DNA of 64,000 bases from Tetrahymena thermophila SB210 (taxonomy: Eukaryota; Ciliophora; Oligohymenophorea; Hymenostomatida; Tetrahymenidae). The position numbers were made by a program, and so were the translations under genes. The notes under the pieces are model-generated. The model did no database searches, was not told the origin of the DNA, and saw nothing but the letters and a program-made list of their open reading frames with translations. Of the stretch, positions 1-10,725 are shown piece by piece. The number at the start of each line of letters is the position of its first letter. Within the stretch, counting starts at the first letter, position 1. The DNA is taken from positions 248,001-312,000 of the forward strand of contig NW_002476452.1 of NCBI RefSeq assembly GCF_000189635.1. Direction: 5' to 3'.

Positions 1-1
1 T

Positions 2-547
2 TTTGATTCTAACTTGTTTAGCACCTTTAAGAAATTGAATCAAATTATGCAAGATAACTATGCTGAAAGACTCTCAACAATTTATATACTTCACCCTAAT
101 TGGTTTTTTAAGACTATTTATGCAGTTGTTAAGCCCTTTTTAACAAGCAGAACAAAAAGCAAAATTACTATTGTTGACAAAACTGAAGAATTAAAAAAGT
201 TTTTCGAACCAAGCGAGCTCTTGATTGAACATGGCGGAACATCTGATTATAAATTTGTCTACCCTTTCCCAAAACCAATTAGTGATGAAAAAGCTTAAGA
301 GCAAAATGCAAATTAATAATAACAGAATAATTTGATAGTAAAGTAAGTCGAAAAACAAGAGTAAGAGGAGAAGCCTTTAAAACCTGAAAATGTAAATATA
401 GAATGTGATGAGGATCTTACTGAAGAAGATTATCGTAAAGTCGAAGATGAAATTTCAGAAAACACTAATTAAACTTCTTCAGAATATGACATAAGCTAAT
501 TATCACACAATATGTTTAACAAAGTCTTAACAATGAAATCAAAGTGA
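2..547 (+). CDS. CRAL-TRIO (Sec14-like) lipid-binding protein, 3' part
   Basis: Open from the window edge and ending at TGA 545-547 (181 residues visible, N-terminus outside). Residues about 15-65 carry the C-terminal part of a CRAL-TRIO/Sec14 lipid-binding fold: NYAERLSTIYILHPNWFF followed by VVKPFL and a K-I-T-I-V strand, the usual order in Sec14 homologues. Members bind and exchange phosphoinositides or other hydrophobic ligands at membranes. After the domain comes a Gln/Glu/Asn-rich acidic tail of about 80 residues in which TAA (at 296, for example) and TAG are sense codons, so standard-code translation would end it too early at 298. The tail has no recognisable domain. Which Sec14 subfamily it belongs to cannot be told from this fragment. 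Confidence 0.85.
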
Positions 548-790
548 AATATTCTAATTTATTAAATATATAAATAAGCATGATGATTAATTAATTTCAT
601 TACAATATAACTATTATTATCATTATTTTAATACTTATTAGTAAATAAATTTATATATTCTAAATAATTATTCTAATAACTTACTATTTATTGATTAAAT
701 TCTTCAATTTTTCAACCATCAATTAAATATTTTAGTTAAAAATTATTTATAATAAACCCTCAAAATTTTCTAATTCTATTAACTTTACAA

Positions 791-862
791 GGAGACTTAG
801 CTCAATGGTAGAGCGCTGGACTCCAAATCCAGCGGTTGCGTGTTCGATTCACGTAGTCTTCA
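791..862 (+). tRNA. tRNA-Trp (CCA), copy 1
   Basis: Complete cloverleaf: 7-bp acceptor stem GGAGACU/AGUCUUC with one G-U pair, 5-bp anticodon stem CUGGA/UCCAG around loop CUCCAAA (anticodon CCA) and T-loop UUCGAUU. The 3' CCA is not encoded. A T-run at 865-869 fits a Pol III terminator. It differs from copies 2-5 by a C-G pair in the anticodon stem, a D-loop one base shorter and UUCGAUU instead of UUCGAGU. Confidence 0.97.
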
Positions 863-1088
863 AATTTTTATTCATAGTGAAAGTTTTTGTAATTTGTCTT
901 AGAATATTAGAATATTTAATATGTTGTAATTTTCATTCCTTTTTTGACTATATTAGTGATGGTAGGTAATCTAATAGCAAGGACAACTTTATTGCTTAAA
1001 TATAATTTTTAAAAATTGAAGGGTTTTCAAAATTTCTTTAACTTCCTTTACAAAAGTCGCAAATTTTCAAAAACTTTATAATACACAA

Positions 1089-1161
1089 GGAGACTTAGCT
1101 CAAGTGGTAGAGCGTTGGACTCCAAATCCAACGGTTGCGTGTTCGAGTCACGTAGTCTTCA
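1089..1161 (+). tRNA. tRNA-Trp (CCA), copy 2
   Basis: Same fold as copy 1 with anticodon stem UUGGA/UCCAA (5 bp), loop CUCCAAA, anticodon CCA and T-loop UUCGAGU. Followed directly by a T6 run (Pol III stop). Flanks are not similar to those of copy 1 beyond the gene itself, so the repeat unit is essentially the tRNA. Confidence 0.97.
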
Positions 1162-1419
1162 ATTTTTTCAAGTCTTTTATTGATTGAATCTTTTGTAATT
1201 TTACTTTAATGGTACAAATTCCATTTCAAATAAAAATAAAACAAATTAATTTTAAAACTAAAAACAAAAAATTCAGATAAATTTTTTACTTGATTGGTTG
1301 AAGTATTCCAAAAAGTTAAAAATAATTGATTTAATTGAATCTTGAATTAAAATTTAATAAATTAATTTTTTAATTTTATGATTGTAGTTCCAAAATAAAG
1401 TAAAACACCTATCATATAA

Positions 1420-1492
1420 GGAGACTTAGCTCAAATGGTAGAGCGTTGGACTCCAAATCCAACGGTTGCGTGTTCGAGTCACATAGTCTTCA
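1420..1492 (+). tRNA. tRNA-Trp (CCA), copy 3
   Basis: Matches copies 2, 4 and 5 except for a G-to-A change in the 3' strand of the T-stem (CACAU instead of CACGU), which turns a C-G pair into a C-A mismatch. Anticodon loop is intact (CCA) and a T6 terminator follows. It may be a weaker gene or an early pseudogene. Confidence 0.93.
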
Positions 1493-1597
1493 ATTTTTTC
1501 ATAATTAAAATACTCCAATAAATTATAAAATAAATGATTGAATTTAACCCAAAAGTAAAATTTTCTAAAAAAATTTAAAATAGTTTAAAAAATAAAA

Positions 1598-1670
1598 GGA
1601 GACTTAGCTCAAATGGTAGAGCGTTGGACTCCAAATCCAACGGTTGCGTGTTCGAGTCACGTAGTCTTCA
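1598..1670 (+). tRNA. tRNA-Trp (CCA), copy 4
   Basis: Full cloverleaf with anticodon CCA, 5-bp anticodon stem and intact T-stem. T5 terminator just downstream. It lies only 105 bases after copy 3. Confidence 0.97.
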
Positions 1671-1945
1671 ATTTTTAGACAATTTTTATTTATTTATTTA
1701 ATTTTAGATTTAAATTTGAAATTAGATTGAATTAAATTATTTTTAAATCTCTTTACTAAAAAAAAGTAATAAGAGTTAATGAACATGAAAATGGTTAGAA
1801 TAATTTTTTTAGAATGATAAATATTTTTTAAAAGTTTTATGACAAATAAATTAAATAGATAGATTCAATAAAGGTTTTAAAAATATGGTCTCTTGTTAAA
1901 TTTGATTATTAAAGTTGGAGTTTTAAAATAATTTAAAATACAAAA

Positions 1946-2018
1946 GGAGACTTAGCTCAAGTGGTAGAGCGTTGGACTCCAAATCCAACGGTTGCGTGTT
2001 CGAGTCACGTAGTCTTCA
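1946..2018 (+). tRNA. tRNA-Trp (CCA), copy 5
   Basis: Full cloverleaf, identical to copy 2 in the gene body, anticodon CCA, followed by a T6 run. Last of the tandem set. Confidence 0.97.
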
Positions 2019-2714
2019 TTTTTTCATTTTTTGTTGTTACTATTAAAGTAAATTTCTCAATATTGCTAATAAATAATATAAGCATTTATTATGCTTAATA
2101 ATGACACCTTTAAAGTAAAGCAGAATTAGTTAAATTCAATATAAAAAAAGAAAATAGCTTTTTAATATTTTATGTATTAATTAAATGTAAGATTCTTTAT
2201 TAAATAGCAATTAGCGTCTATGGAGAGTCATTAATTAAATTATTATAAACAAATTAATTAATTAATTGATTATCAGTAAAAAACAAATATGTGCAAAAAT
2301 TTGAAAAGATTTGGTTTGCAAAAATTAACAATTTTCAAAATTATAATAATTAGGTTTGTCAATTATATTTTTGAAATGAGATAACTAGGAATTTCATTGA
2401 TTCATTGATTGATTTATAATTTGGAATATTTATATTTTTGATTGTTTTAGTTAATTTGTAAAAATAAATATGCGATAAATAAATACGAAATATCCTTTAT
2501 ACTAAAAATCTTTAATGTTTGATTTTTTGTTTGTTTATTTGTTTCATTTGCAAATTATAATTTCGTATTTGAAATAATTAGAAAATTATTACAAAATTAA
2601 TCTTGACTTAAAATATAAAGCAAATTAAGCAAAACAAAGCACATATCAAAAATTGGATAACAGTAAACATTTATTTATATCCATTGATTCCATATAATTT
2701 GCCTGTAGAATTTC
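2019..2714. other. AT-rich intergenic DNA
   Basis: No gene seen. It separates the tRNA cluster from the TPR gene and should hold that gene's promoter and 5' UTR. An in-frame TGA at 2685-2687 fixes the upstream limit of the TPR reading frame. Confidence 0.6.
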
Positions 2715-4682
2715 ATGTCCGTGGCTGCTTTGGTAAATAAGAAGAAGCTTATTTGTAATTTAGAGAGGTAATGCGAAAATTAGATGTCTGATTTCGAAAG
2801 AAACTTCAATTATAGCCACTCCTAGGAGGTATTGAGAAGCATTTTAATTTAGCTAGAAGATTTAGCTTAAGAAACTTAAAGTGAGGGGTGTTCTGATGAG
2901 TCTCTAATCAAGTAGATTTAGTTAAATCTTTAGCTAAAACGTTTATAAGCAAGAGTTTTAGAATGTATTGGAACTATCTATTTGGGTTTGACCTTACCGA
3001 ATCAAAGTCTGAGTGTGCTAGAAAGAGCATCAAGCATACTGATAGAAATTTAAGAAATAAAGGAATAAAATTAGGATTTATTAGTTCAACAAGAATCGGA
3101 TTTAGATGAAAAAGAATAAATTTCAAAAAGAGATTAGCAAGATTTGAAAGCAATAAGTAGAATTCTTATCAAAACTTCCTACTCTCTGTTCTTGAAATCT
3201 GAATCAAAGTAATGCTATAGATATCTTACAGACGCTCATAATTATTTAAAGTAGAATAACTTACTTAATTCAGAAGAGGAGGCGCTTTTAAACTTTTATT
3301 ATGGTAATTTCTACCGTTTCATATTTTAAGATGAACTCTCTGAGCAGTGCTTTTTAAAATGCATTAGTATAAGAGAAAAAATATTTGGATAGAATTCAGC
3401 TATTGTTTATGATGCTAAATAAGAACTCGCTAAATTATATATTGAATCAGCCTAGTTAAATTAAGCTCAGCAATTAGTAGATGAAGTTTTTAAATATAAA
3501 ATTAACGAATACGGGGAATCCAGTCCCTGTACTAGTCTAATCTATCTTTACAGAGCATCTCTTTTATTTGTGATTAGCTCAAACGTCGATGATGCTTTGA
3601 AAGATGTGCTAAAATCAATTTAGATTAATACTCTTTACATAGGTGAATATAATAAAATAAATGCAGAATGCTATCTTTTGCTTGGTAAAATACTGGCAAA
3701 AAAATATCCCTCTTCTAGAAATTATGAAAAAAGATACTATTATAATAATCCGAAAGCATCTTGTCAATAATTAAATGCTCCTTACCTTTTCTAATGGAAT
3801 TAATATAAATCTAATGCTAACGATTTTTAAAGCTCACCGATATCATCTTCTTCATCATCATACTCTGCATCTAATTTCTCTTCAAAGTAATCGTCTTCAA
3901 ACAGTTTAAGCTCACAAGATTATACAAATTAAAATTTCTTAAATCTCTAAAAATTATAATTCAACAAATACGTTCAGTAGCAATTCAAAGAAAGCAACAT
4001 GACTAACTTCTGTTCAGAAAGTGCTAATAGTTTTTTTTTGAATGGCTAGAGTTAAATTAATGAAGAAATAGAGCTATTTTAAATATATTTTAATAAGGCT
4101 CTTCACATTCTTAAAACCCTCTTTGGAGAATATAATGGCTGTGTTGGGATAGCTTACAACGCAATAGGAAAAGTTCATATGACTTTAAAGCAGTATGAAA
4201 AGGCTTTAAACTGTTTTAACACTTCAATAGATATTTTTAAAGCTTAAAAAGAAGCTTAAGACTAAATAAACAATAACAGTTCTGATGATTTTAACTTTTG
4301 TTACTATTTTGCTGTAAAATATGCAGCAGATTGTAACATGAAACTAGGAAGACTTAAAACAGCACATAGTTTATATTAATAAATACTATAAATAAAAGAT
4401 CTTTTAAATCTTATTTTTAATAACGAACAAACCGATGAAGACTTGAATTCCAAATAAAAGCTAGAATATAAATATAACTAACCATAAAAATAGCAACAAA
4501 ACCAAGATTATTAACATCAACTACCATTTACTCTTTCAATAATGCCAACTACTTAATCAATTCTGCTAAATAGTTCTCAATCAATGATTGAAGACGAGCA
4601 TAAAAAGCTTTTTGTTTCTCCTATCGACATCAATTCTTAATAAATTATAGAACTATTAAACTAATCAAAAACTGAAGATTGA
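2715..4682 (+). CDS. Tetratricopeptide-repeat protein, single exon
   Basis: An uninterrupted 655-aa frame in the ciliate code. ATG 2715 is the first after an in-frame TGA, and the gene ends at TGA 4680. Nearly all Gln codons are TAA/TAG. Helical-repeat character is clear in two places: an N-terminal region with alternating Leu/Ala helices (CIGTIYLGL, then a run around SEQCFLKCISIREKIFG) and a C-terminal TPR pair around residues 460-510 (GKVHMTLKQYEKALNCFNTS), which has the W/L-G-Y-A-F-A spacing of TPRs. Between them lies a Ser-rich linker (a run of serines near residue 385) and a Gln/Asn-rich tail follows. TPR proteins act as protein-binding scaffolds; many ciliate ones are ciliary or cytoskeletal, but nothing here says which. 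No signal peptide or membrane segment. Confidence 0.88.
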
Positions 4683-5659
4683 TTGATTGATTGAAAAATT
4701 ATTTAAATTAAAATAAATTAACTTAATCAAAATTTTATATTACTTATTATTTATATAAAATAAATTAAACTATAGTCAATAATTATCTTAATATATATAC
4801 TAATAATTGATAAAATGTATTTGCTCAATTAAATATATAGCTAATATACATAATGCACTCACTCATTTACTTTCTTAAATATAAAAATTCTATCAAAACA
4901 AAAAAACTCAAAAATAAATTTTTGAAAATAGATAAAGTAGTTTTTCTAAAGTGTTGGCTAAAATAAGGTAGGAAAAAATTTGAAGTGGATCAGATAGATA
5001 AATAGATCTCTGATAATTTAATAAAAGAAAACTATTAAAACTCTGATTTACTTTGTACTATTTAAAATTAAAAATTAATAAATTATTTTTGTTAAACAAA
5101 CATAAAATCTTATATTTTCATAATAAATTTCTTCAATTTAAATCTTATTTTCTTTTATTATTAAGCCTAATTATTTTTATTTTTATTTTATTTATTATTA
5201 TTAAATAAGAAAGTATGATGAGCTTTCTTTTACCCTTAAGTATACCTAAATATTTAATTTGTTTTAAATATAATTTTTATATATTTTAATTTTTATGTAA
5301 CATTTAATTATGTTTAAAAAATATTAATTTCCATTATTAATACATCTAATTTATAAATATGAAATAATAAACGATCAATTATTAAAAGATTTTATTATTT
5401 TCTGCTAAAATTGTGATCGATCTGACTTTAGAGTAATTACTTTATTTTAGTGAATTTAATTTTTAAGTTTTATTTAATAACCTATGTATTAACTATCTAA
5501 CAAAAGTTTGTAATATATAAAGATAATAATAAATCTATCTATATATCTATATTTTAAGTTAATTTATCCTATTACAAAATATCATAAATAAAATTTATTT
5601 TATTCTATTATTCTAATGTTTTTAAGTTAATTCGTCATTATTTCACCACATTTTTATCA
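4683..5659. other. AT-rich intergenic DNA between convergent genes
   Basis: Lies between the 3' ends of the plus-strand TPR gene and the minus-strand LRR gene. Long A/T runs, no conserved frame seen. Confidence 0.55.
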
Positions 5660-8600
5660 TCAAATGAAATATATTTTAAATTAAGTCAATCTTTTTGATT
5701 TAAGACACTTACTTTTAGCTTTCAATTATTATGATTAATCTATTTTACTTTTAATATAAATTAGTAAATTACTAAAAAATTAAATAGAGCAAGATTTTTA
5801 ATTTAAAAAGTATTATTTAAAAAAAAAAAAAATAAGTAGATTCAAAAATAAAAAGAAAAATATTTTAATAAATTAAAAGAGTTATTTTTAAAATTTATTT
5901 TGAAATTAAGAAATATTCCAATCCAAAATAAATAAATGAATAAACTGTTTTTTACCTAAGAAAAAGTGTCAAATTTTAGAGATTAGTGCACTTTGTTAAA
6001 CCAGAACCTAAGTCTGATGCACCAGCACCAATTTCATTACAACTTTTTAAATATTTAAGTAAAAATATAATTCATTTGTTAATTAGTTAATTAGAAAGAA
6101 AACATGAAGAAAAAATATGAAATAAAATTATGAATAAATAAATCAATAATAAAAGAAGAAGTTGAAAATAAAAAAATAATTTAAATTAACAAAAAGAAAA
6201 AAAAACTCATTTTTATTTTTAAAAATATCTAAATTTGCAAAGTAAATAAACTATTTTTTACTAAAGATCAAGTGCCAAATTTGAGAGGTTTTTACACTTA
6301 CCTAAACCAGAACCTAAAACTGACGCTCCATCATCACCAATTTTACAGGATCTTTTTAAAAAGAGAAGAAAAATATATAATTAATTTGTTATTTAATAAG
6401 AAAAGATGAATAAAAAATATGAAATAATAAGAAATTGATTAATATTTAAAGATTAAGTTGAAAAATGAAAATATTAGCTAAATTAACAAATAAACAAAAA
6501 AAACTCAAGGAGAATAATAAAAAATAAACCAAATAAAGAGCTAATAAACAAATTAAAAGAGTTATTTATTTTTAATTCATTTTTATATTAATAAATATTA
6601 AGCCCAAAACAAATAAACTGTTTTTTACCGAAGATCAAGTGTCAAATTTGAGAGGTTAGTGCACTTTGCTAAAGCAAAACCTAAGCTCGATGCACCTTAA
6701 TCATAAATTTAACTAGACCTTTTTAAAAGAAATAAAAGTAATTTATTAATTAGATAGTTAGAAAGAAAAGATAAGAAAAAAATATGAAATAAGAAGAAAT
6801 AAAATAATTAAGTATAAAAAAAAATGAAAAATTAATTAAACTAATAAAATAAAGAAGAAAAAACAAAGGGAGAATAAATAAGAAAAAGAAAAATAAATAA
6901 ATTAAAAAAGTTTTATCATTTTAAATTAAAAATTATCACAATCCAAAATAAATAAACTCTTTTTACCTAAGTATTAGTACCAACTTAGAGAGAATAGGGC
7001 ATGTTGCTAAAGAAGAACACAAATCTGATGCACCAATTCCATCAATTTTATTGAACCTTTTTTAAAGAAGAAAAAAATTTATTATTTTGTTAGAGGGAAA
7101 AAAATGTAGAAAAATATGAAATAATAATAATAAATTAATTGATTAATAATAAAAGAAAAAGTTTAAAATAAAAAAATTAGTTAAATTAACAATTAAAGAA
7201 GAAGAAGAAAATGCAAGCATAATAAAAAAGAAATAGAAAAATAATTCAAATAAAAACTAATAAATTATTTAAAAAAGGTATTTTGTTTTAAAATAATTTT
7301 AACATAAAAAAATGTCATAATTTTCAAAATAAATAACTGATTTTACTCAAGATCTAAGTACAGAGATGAGAGATTAGTGTAAGTTGCTAAAACAGAACCT
7401 AAACCTGATATACCTTCATTTCCAATATTATTATTACTTTTTAAAAGTTGAATAAGAAAATATAATTAATTAATTATTTATTCACTTTGAAGGAAAAAAT
7501 CAAGAAAGAATATGAAATAATAAGAAATGGATTAATTAATAATAAAATCAAAAGTTGAAATTGAAAAAATTTGTTAAATTAACAAATAAAGAAAAAAAAA
7601 AACAGAAGTAAAATAAAAAAAAATAAATAAAATCAAATAAATTTATTAGTTTTATTATTTTAAATTTATTTTTTTATTAAATAATATCACAATCCAAAAA
7701 AAAAAAAAAAGGTAATTACTTAAGATAAAGTTACAAATTTGAGAGATTAGTGCACTTTGATAAAGCAGAAACTATGCCTTAGGAACCTTCATCACCAATT
7801 TAATTAATTCTTTTTAAGTATTGAAGAAAAATTAAATAATTAATTAGTAAATTAAAAGGAAAATATGAAGAAAAAAACTAAATATTAAAAAATTAATTAA
7901 AAATATTTACAAAGAAAGAGGAAAAAAACACAATCAGAATATAACTGAAAAAGAAAAGAAATCAAATAAAAAGCTAATAAATTAATAAATTAAATGAGTT
8001 AAATTGTTTCAAATTCATTTTTACATTAATAAATATTGCAATTCAAAATAATAAACTTCTTTTACCCAATAAAAAGTGTCAAATTTAAGAGATTAGTGCA
8101 TTTTGCGATAACAGAAGCTAAGCCTGTTGCACCTATTGCTTTAATTTCATTGTTACTTTTTAAATATTGAAGAAAAAAATATCATTAATTAATTAGTTAG
8201 AAGGAAAAATATGGAATAATAAAAAATAAATTAATTAATTCATATTAAAACCAAAACCAAAAGGAAAAAAAATAAATTAAAAGAGTTTTATTGTTTTAAA
8301 TTTATTTTTATTAAAATATCGCAATCCAAAACAAATAAAATGTTTTTACGAAATATCAAGTATCAAATTTGAGAGATTAGTGCACGTTGCTAAAGCAGAA
8401 CCTAAGTTTGATGCACCAAGTGCACCAATATTATTAGAGCTTTTTAAATATTGAAGAAAAAATATAACTAATTTGTTATTAAATTAAAAGGAATAAATAA
8501 AATTGTTTTTAATTTTCTTAGAATATCACAATATCTAAAATAAATAAACTGTTTTTACGAAAGATCAAGTGTCAAATTTTATAAATTAGTGAACTTTGAT

Positions 8601-10134
8601 AAAGCAGAACCTAAGCCTGATACACCTTCATTACCAATTATTTCTAAGCTTTTTAAGCATTATTGAAAAAAAAAAAAATAATTAGTTAGTTAGAAGGAAA
8701 AAATGTAAAATGAAAAAAAAATATGAAATTATAAAAAAGTAATTTTATGGAAAAACAAAAGTTGAAATTAAATAAAGTTGCTAAATTAACAAATAAAGAA
8801 AAAAATAAAAGCAGAATAAAAAAAAAAAAAGTAAAACTAATTGTTTAAAATTTATTTTTTTAATTAAAAAATTCACAATATCTAAAACAAATAAACCGTT
8901 TTTACTAAAGATCAAGTGTCAAATTTTAGAGGTTTTTACACTTTGCTAAAGCAGAAACTAAGCATGTTACACCTTCATAGCCAATTTAATTTTCACTTTT
9001 AAAATATTGAAGAAAAAATATACAATTAATAAGTTAGTTAGCTAGTTATTTTATTAAGTGGAAAAAAAGAAGAAAAAAAAAAAACTAAATAATAAAAAAT
9101 TAATAGTAAAAGTTTAAATTGAAAAAAGTTTTTATTATAAAATAAAGAAAAAAAAGAAATAGAATCAAAAAGAAAAAAAAATAAATCAATTAAAAAGCTA
9201 GCAAATAAATGAAAAGAGTTGTTTTAAATTTATTTTTATTTTAAAATATATAACAACCAAAAACAAATAAATTGTTTTTACTTAAGTTAAAGTGTTAAAT
9301 TAGAGAGATTAGTGCAGTTTGTTAAAGCAGAACCTAAGTCTGATGCACCAATTGCACCAATTTAATTTCCACTTTTTAATAATAGAAGAGAAAATATAGT
9401 TAATTAGCTAGTTTATTTATTAATTAATTAAAAGGAAAAACTGTAGAAAAATATGAAATAATAACAAATGAATTAATTAATAATAAAAAAAAGTTGAAAG
9501 TAAAAAATTATTTAAATTAGCTAATAAATAAAAAAACAATTAAAATTAAAAAGAAAAAGAAAAATAAATCAAAAAAAAATCTAATAAATAAATTAAAAGA
9601 GTTATTTTTTCTAAATTCATTTAATAAATATCATAGCACAAAACAAATATATTGTTTTTTTTTTTTACCGAAGATCAAGTGTCAAATTTGAGAGATTAGT
9701 GCACTTTGCTAAAGCAGAACCTAAGTTTGATGCTCCGATTGCACCAATTTTCTTGCGGCTTTAAAAGATTGAAGCAAAAAATATAATAAATTAATTAATT
9801 AGTTTGTTAGAAGAAAAAATATGAAATAATAAATAAGGAATAAATTCATTATAAAATAAAATTTTAAAATTAAAATTAATAAATAAACTTTGTATTAATA
9901 AAAATCAATGAATAAAGAAGAGAATTAAGTAAATAACTTGAAAATCAAATTCAAAAAATATTTTAATAATATTAATAAATTAATTATACAAAAGACCAAT
10001 ATTGAGAACTTAATGAGATTAAAGTGAAGAGTTAGAAAACTTTTTTTATCAATAAAAATAAATTTAAAGAATATTCATAAAAAATAAATAATTACTTCTT
10101 CTAGATTGCTGAATTTTTAATTTTTTTATGTCAT
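5660..10134 (-). CDS. Leucine-rich-repeat protein, one LRR per exon
   Basis: Reading the minus strand, 12 exons each encode one ribonuclease-inhibitor-type LRR of 29-30 residues with the core I-G-D/A-E/x-G-A-S-x-L-G-S-A-L-A-K-C-T-N-L. Exons (high to low): 9758-9669, 9371-9282, 8995-8906, 8648-8559, 8439-8350, 8155-8066, 7809-7720, 7436-7347, 7056-6967, 6718-6629, 6351-6262, 6042-5956. All are 90 nt except the last (87), all introns are phase 2, and none contains TGA. Donors read GTAAAA-type, acceptors TTTAAAAAG. Likely 5' exons are 10134-10096 (MTQKNQKFSNLEE) and 10039-9990, which ends phase 2 and completes an LRR strand; both are less certain. The last exon probably ends at TGA 5662-5660, starting at 5771 or 5711 (both keep frame), giving about 405-425 aa. 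LRR proteins bind other proteins. There is no signal peptide or membrane helix, so it is probably cytosolic. Partner unknown; it lies just downstream of the kinase array on the same strand. Confidence 0.78.
5956..9758 (-). repeat. 12-fold tandem exon+intron repeat
   Basis: The unit is one LRR exon plus its intron, repeating every 210-390 bases. Similarity extends into the introns: the bases after each donor (about GTAAAAAACAGTTTATT) and before each acceptor (TTCTTCAATATTTAAAAAG) recur, as do an internal block resembling TTTCATATTTTT and a TTAATTAATTA tract. The array therefore grew by duplication of genomic units, not by retroposition. Confidence 0.85.
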
Positions 10135-10725
10135 TTGTTTTTTTTTTTCAAAAATATTGAAAAGCAGTTTATGGTAATTTGATTAATTAAAAGAAAATTA
10201 AAAAATTAATTTACTTTTATTGCATGTTGATTTAGATCAAAAGAACAAATAAATTATAATAATATCAATTTATAAATTTACTTTTAGGAAGAAATATCAC
10301 AAAAAAGTTTGTGAAACATTTATTATTAAATCTTAATAGTTCGTTTTTCAAAATTAAACTTAAAAATAAAGTAGGAATTAGAGATAAATAGTAAGTTGAA
10401 AAAATTCTAGTATTTAGAGTATTTAAATTTTATAAATTCAAAAAATATTATTTCCTCAAATTCAAAAAATCCAAAATTAAAATTTACATTTTTTTATTTA
10501 AAAAACAAAATAAAAGATTTAAAATAATAAATTTTTAGAATTAATTTGCTTTATTTTTATTTTTTATATTTAATTTAGATCTTTATTTAAAAACATAAAT
10601 CATACTTTTAAATTTATGTAACAAGTGCATTTTTATAATTTGGTTAAACTTGTAATTTAAAACATTTAAAAAATTCGATTAATTTAAATTAATTATTATT
10701 AAAAAAGTCTTCAAAAATAAATTTT
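10135..10725. other. Intergenic DNA between LRR gene and first kinase gene
   Basis: About 590 bases of AT-rich sequence between the 3' end of the kinase gene at 10726 and the proposed start of the LRR gene. It must hold the LRR promoter if the start at 10134 is right. No further exon recognised. Confidence 0.5.

Noticed and set aside
296..298. TAA as the end of the CRAL-TRIO gene
   Set aside because: The same frame continues with coding character to TGA 545, and TAA/TAG are sense codons throughout the window.
5940..9780. Satellite DNA or a family of small ncRNAs
   Set aside because: Each repeat core translates on the minus strand as a full LRR with splice borders and constant phase, which non-coding satellite would not keep.
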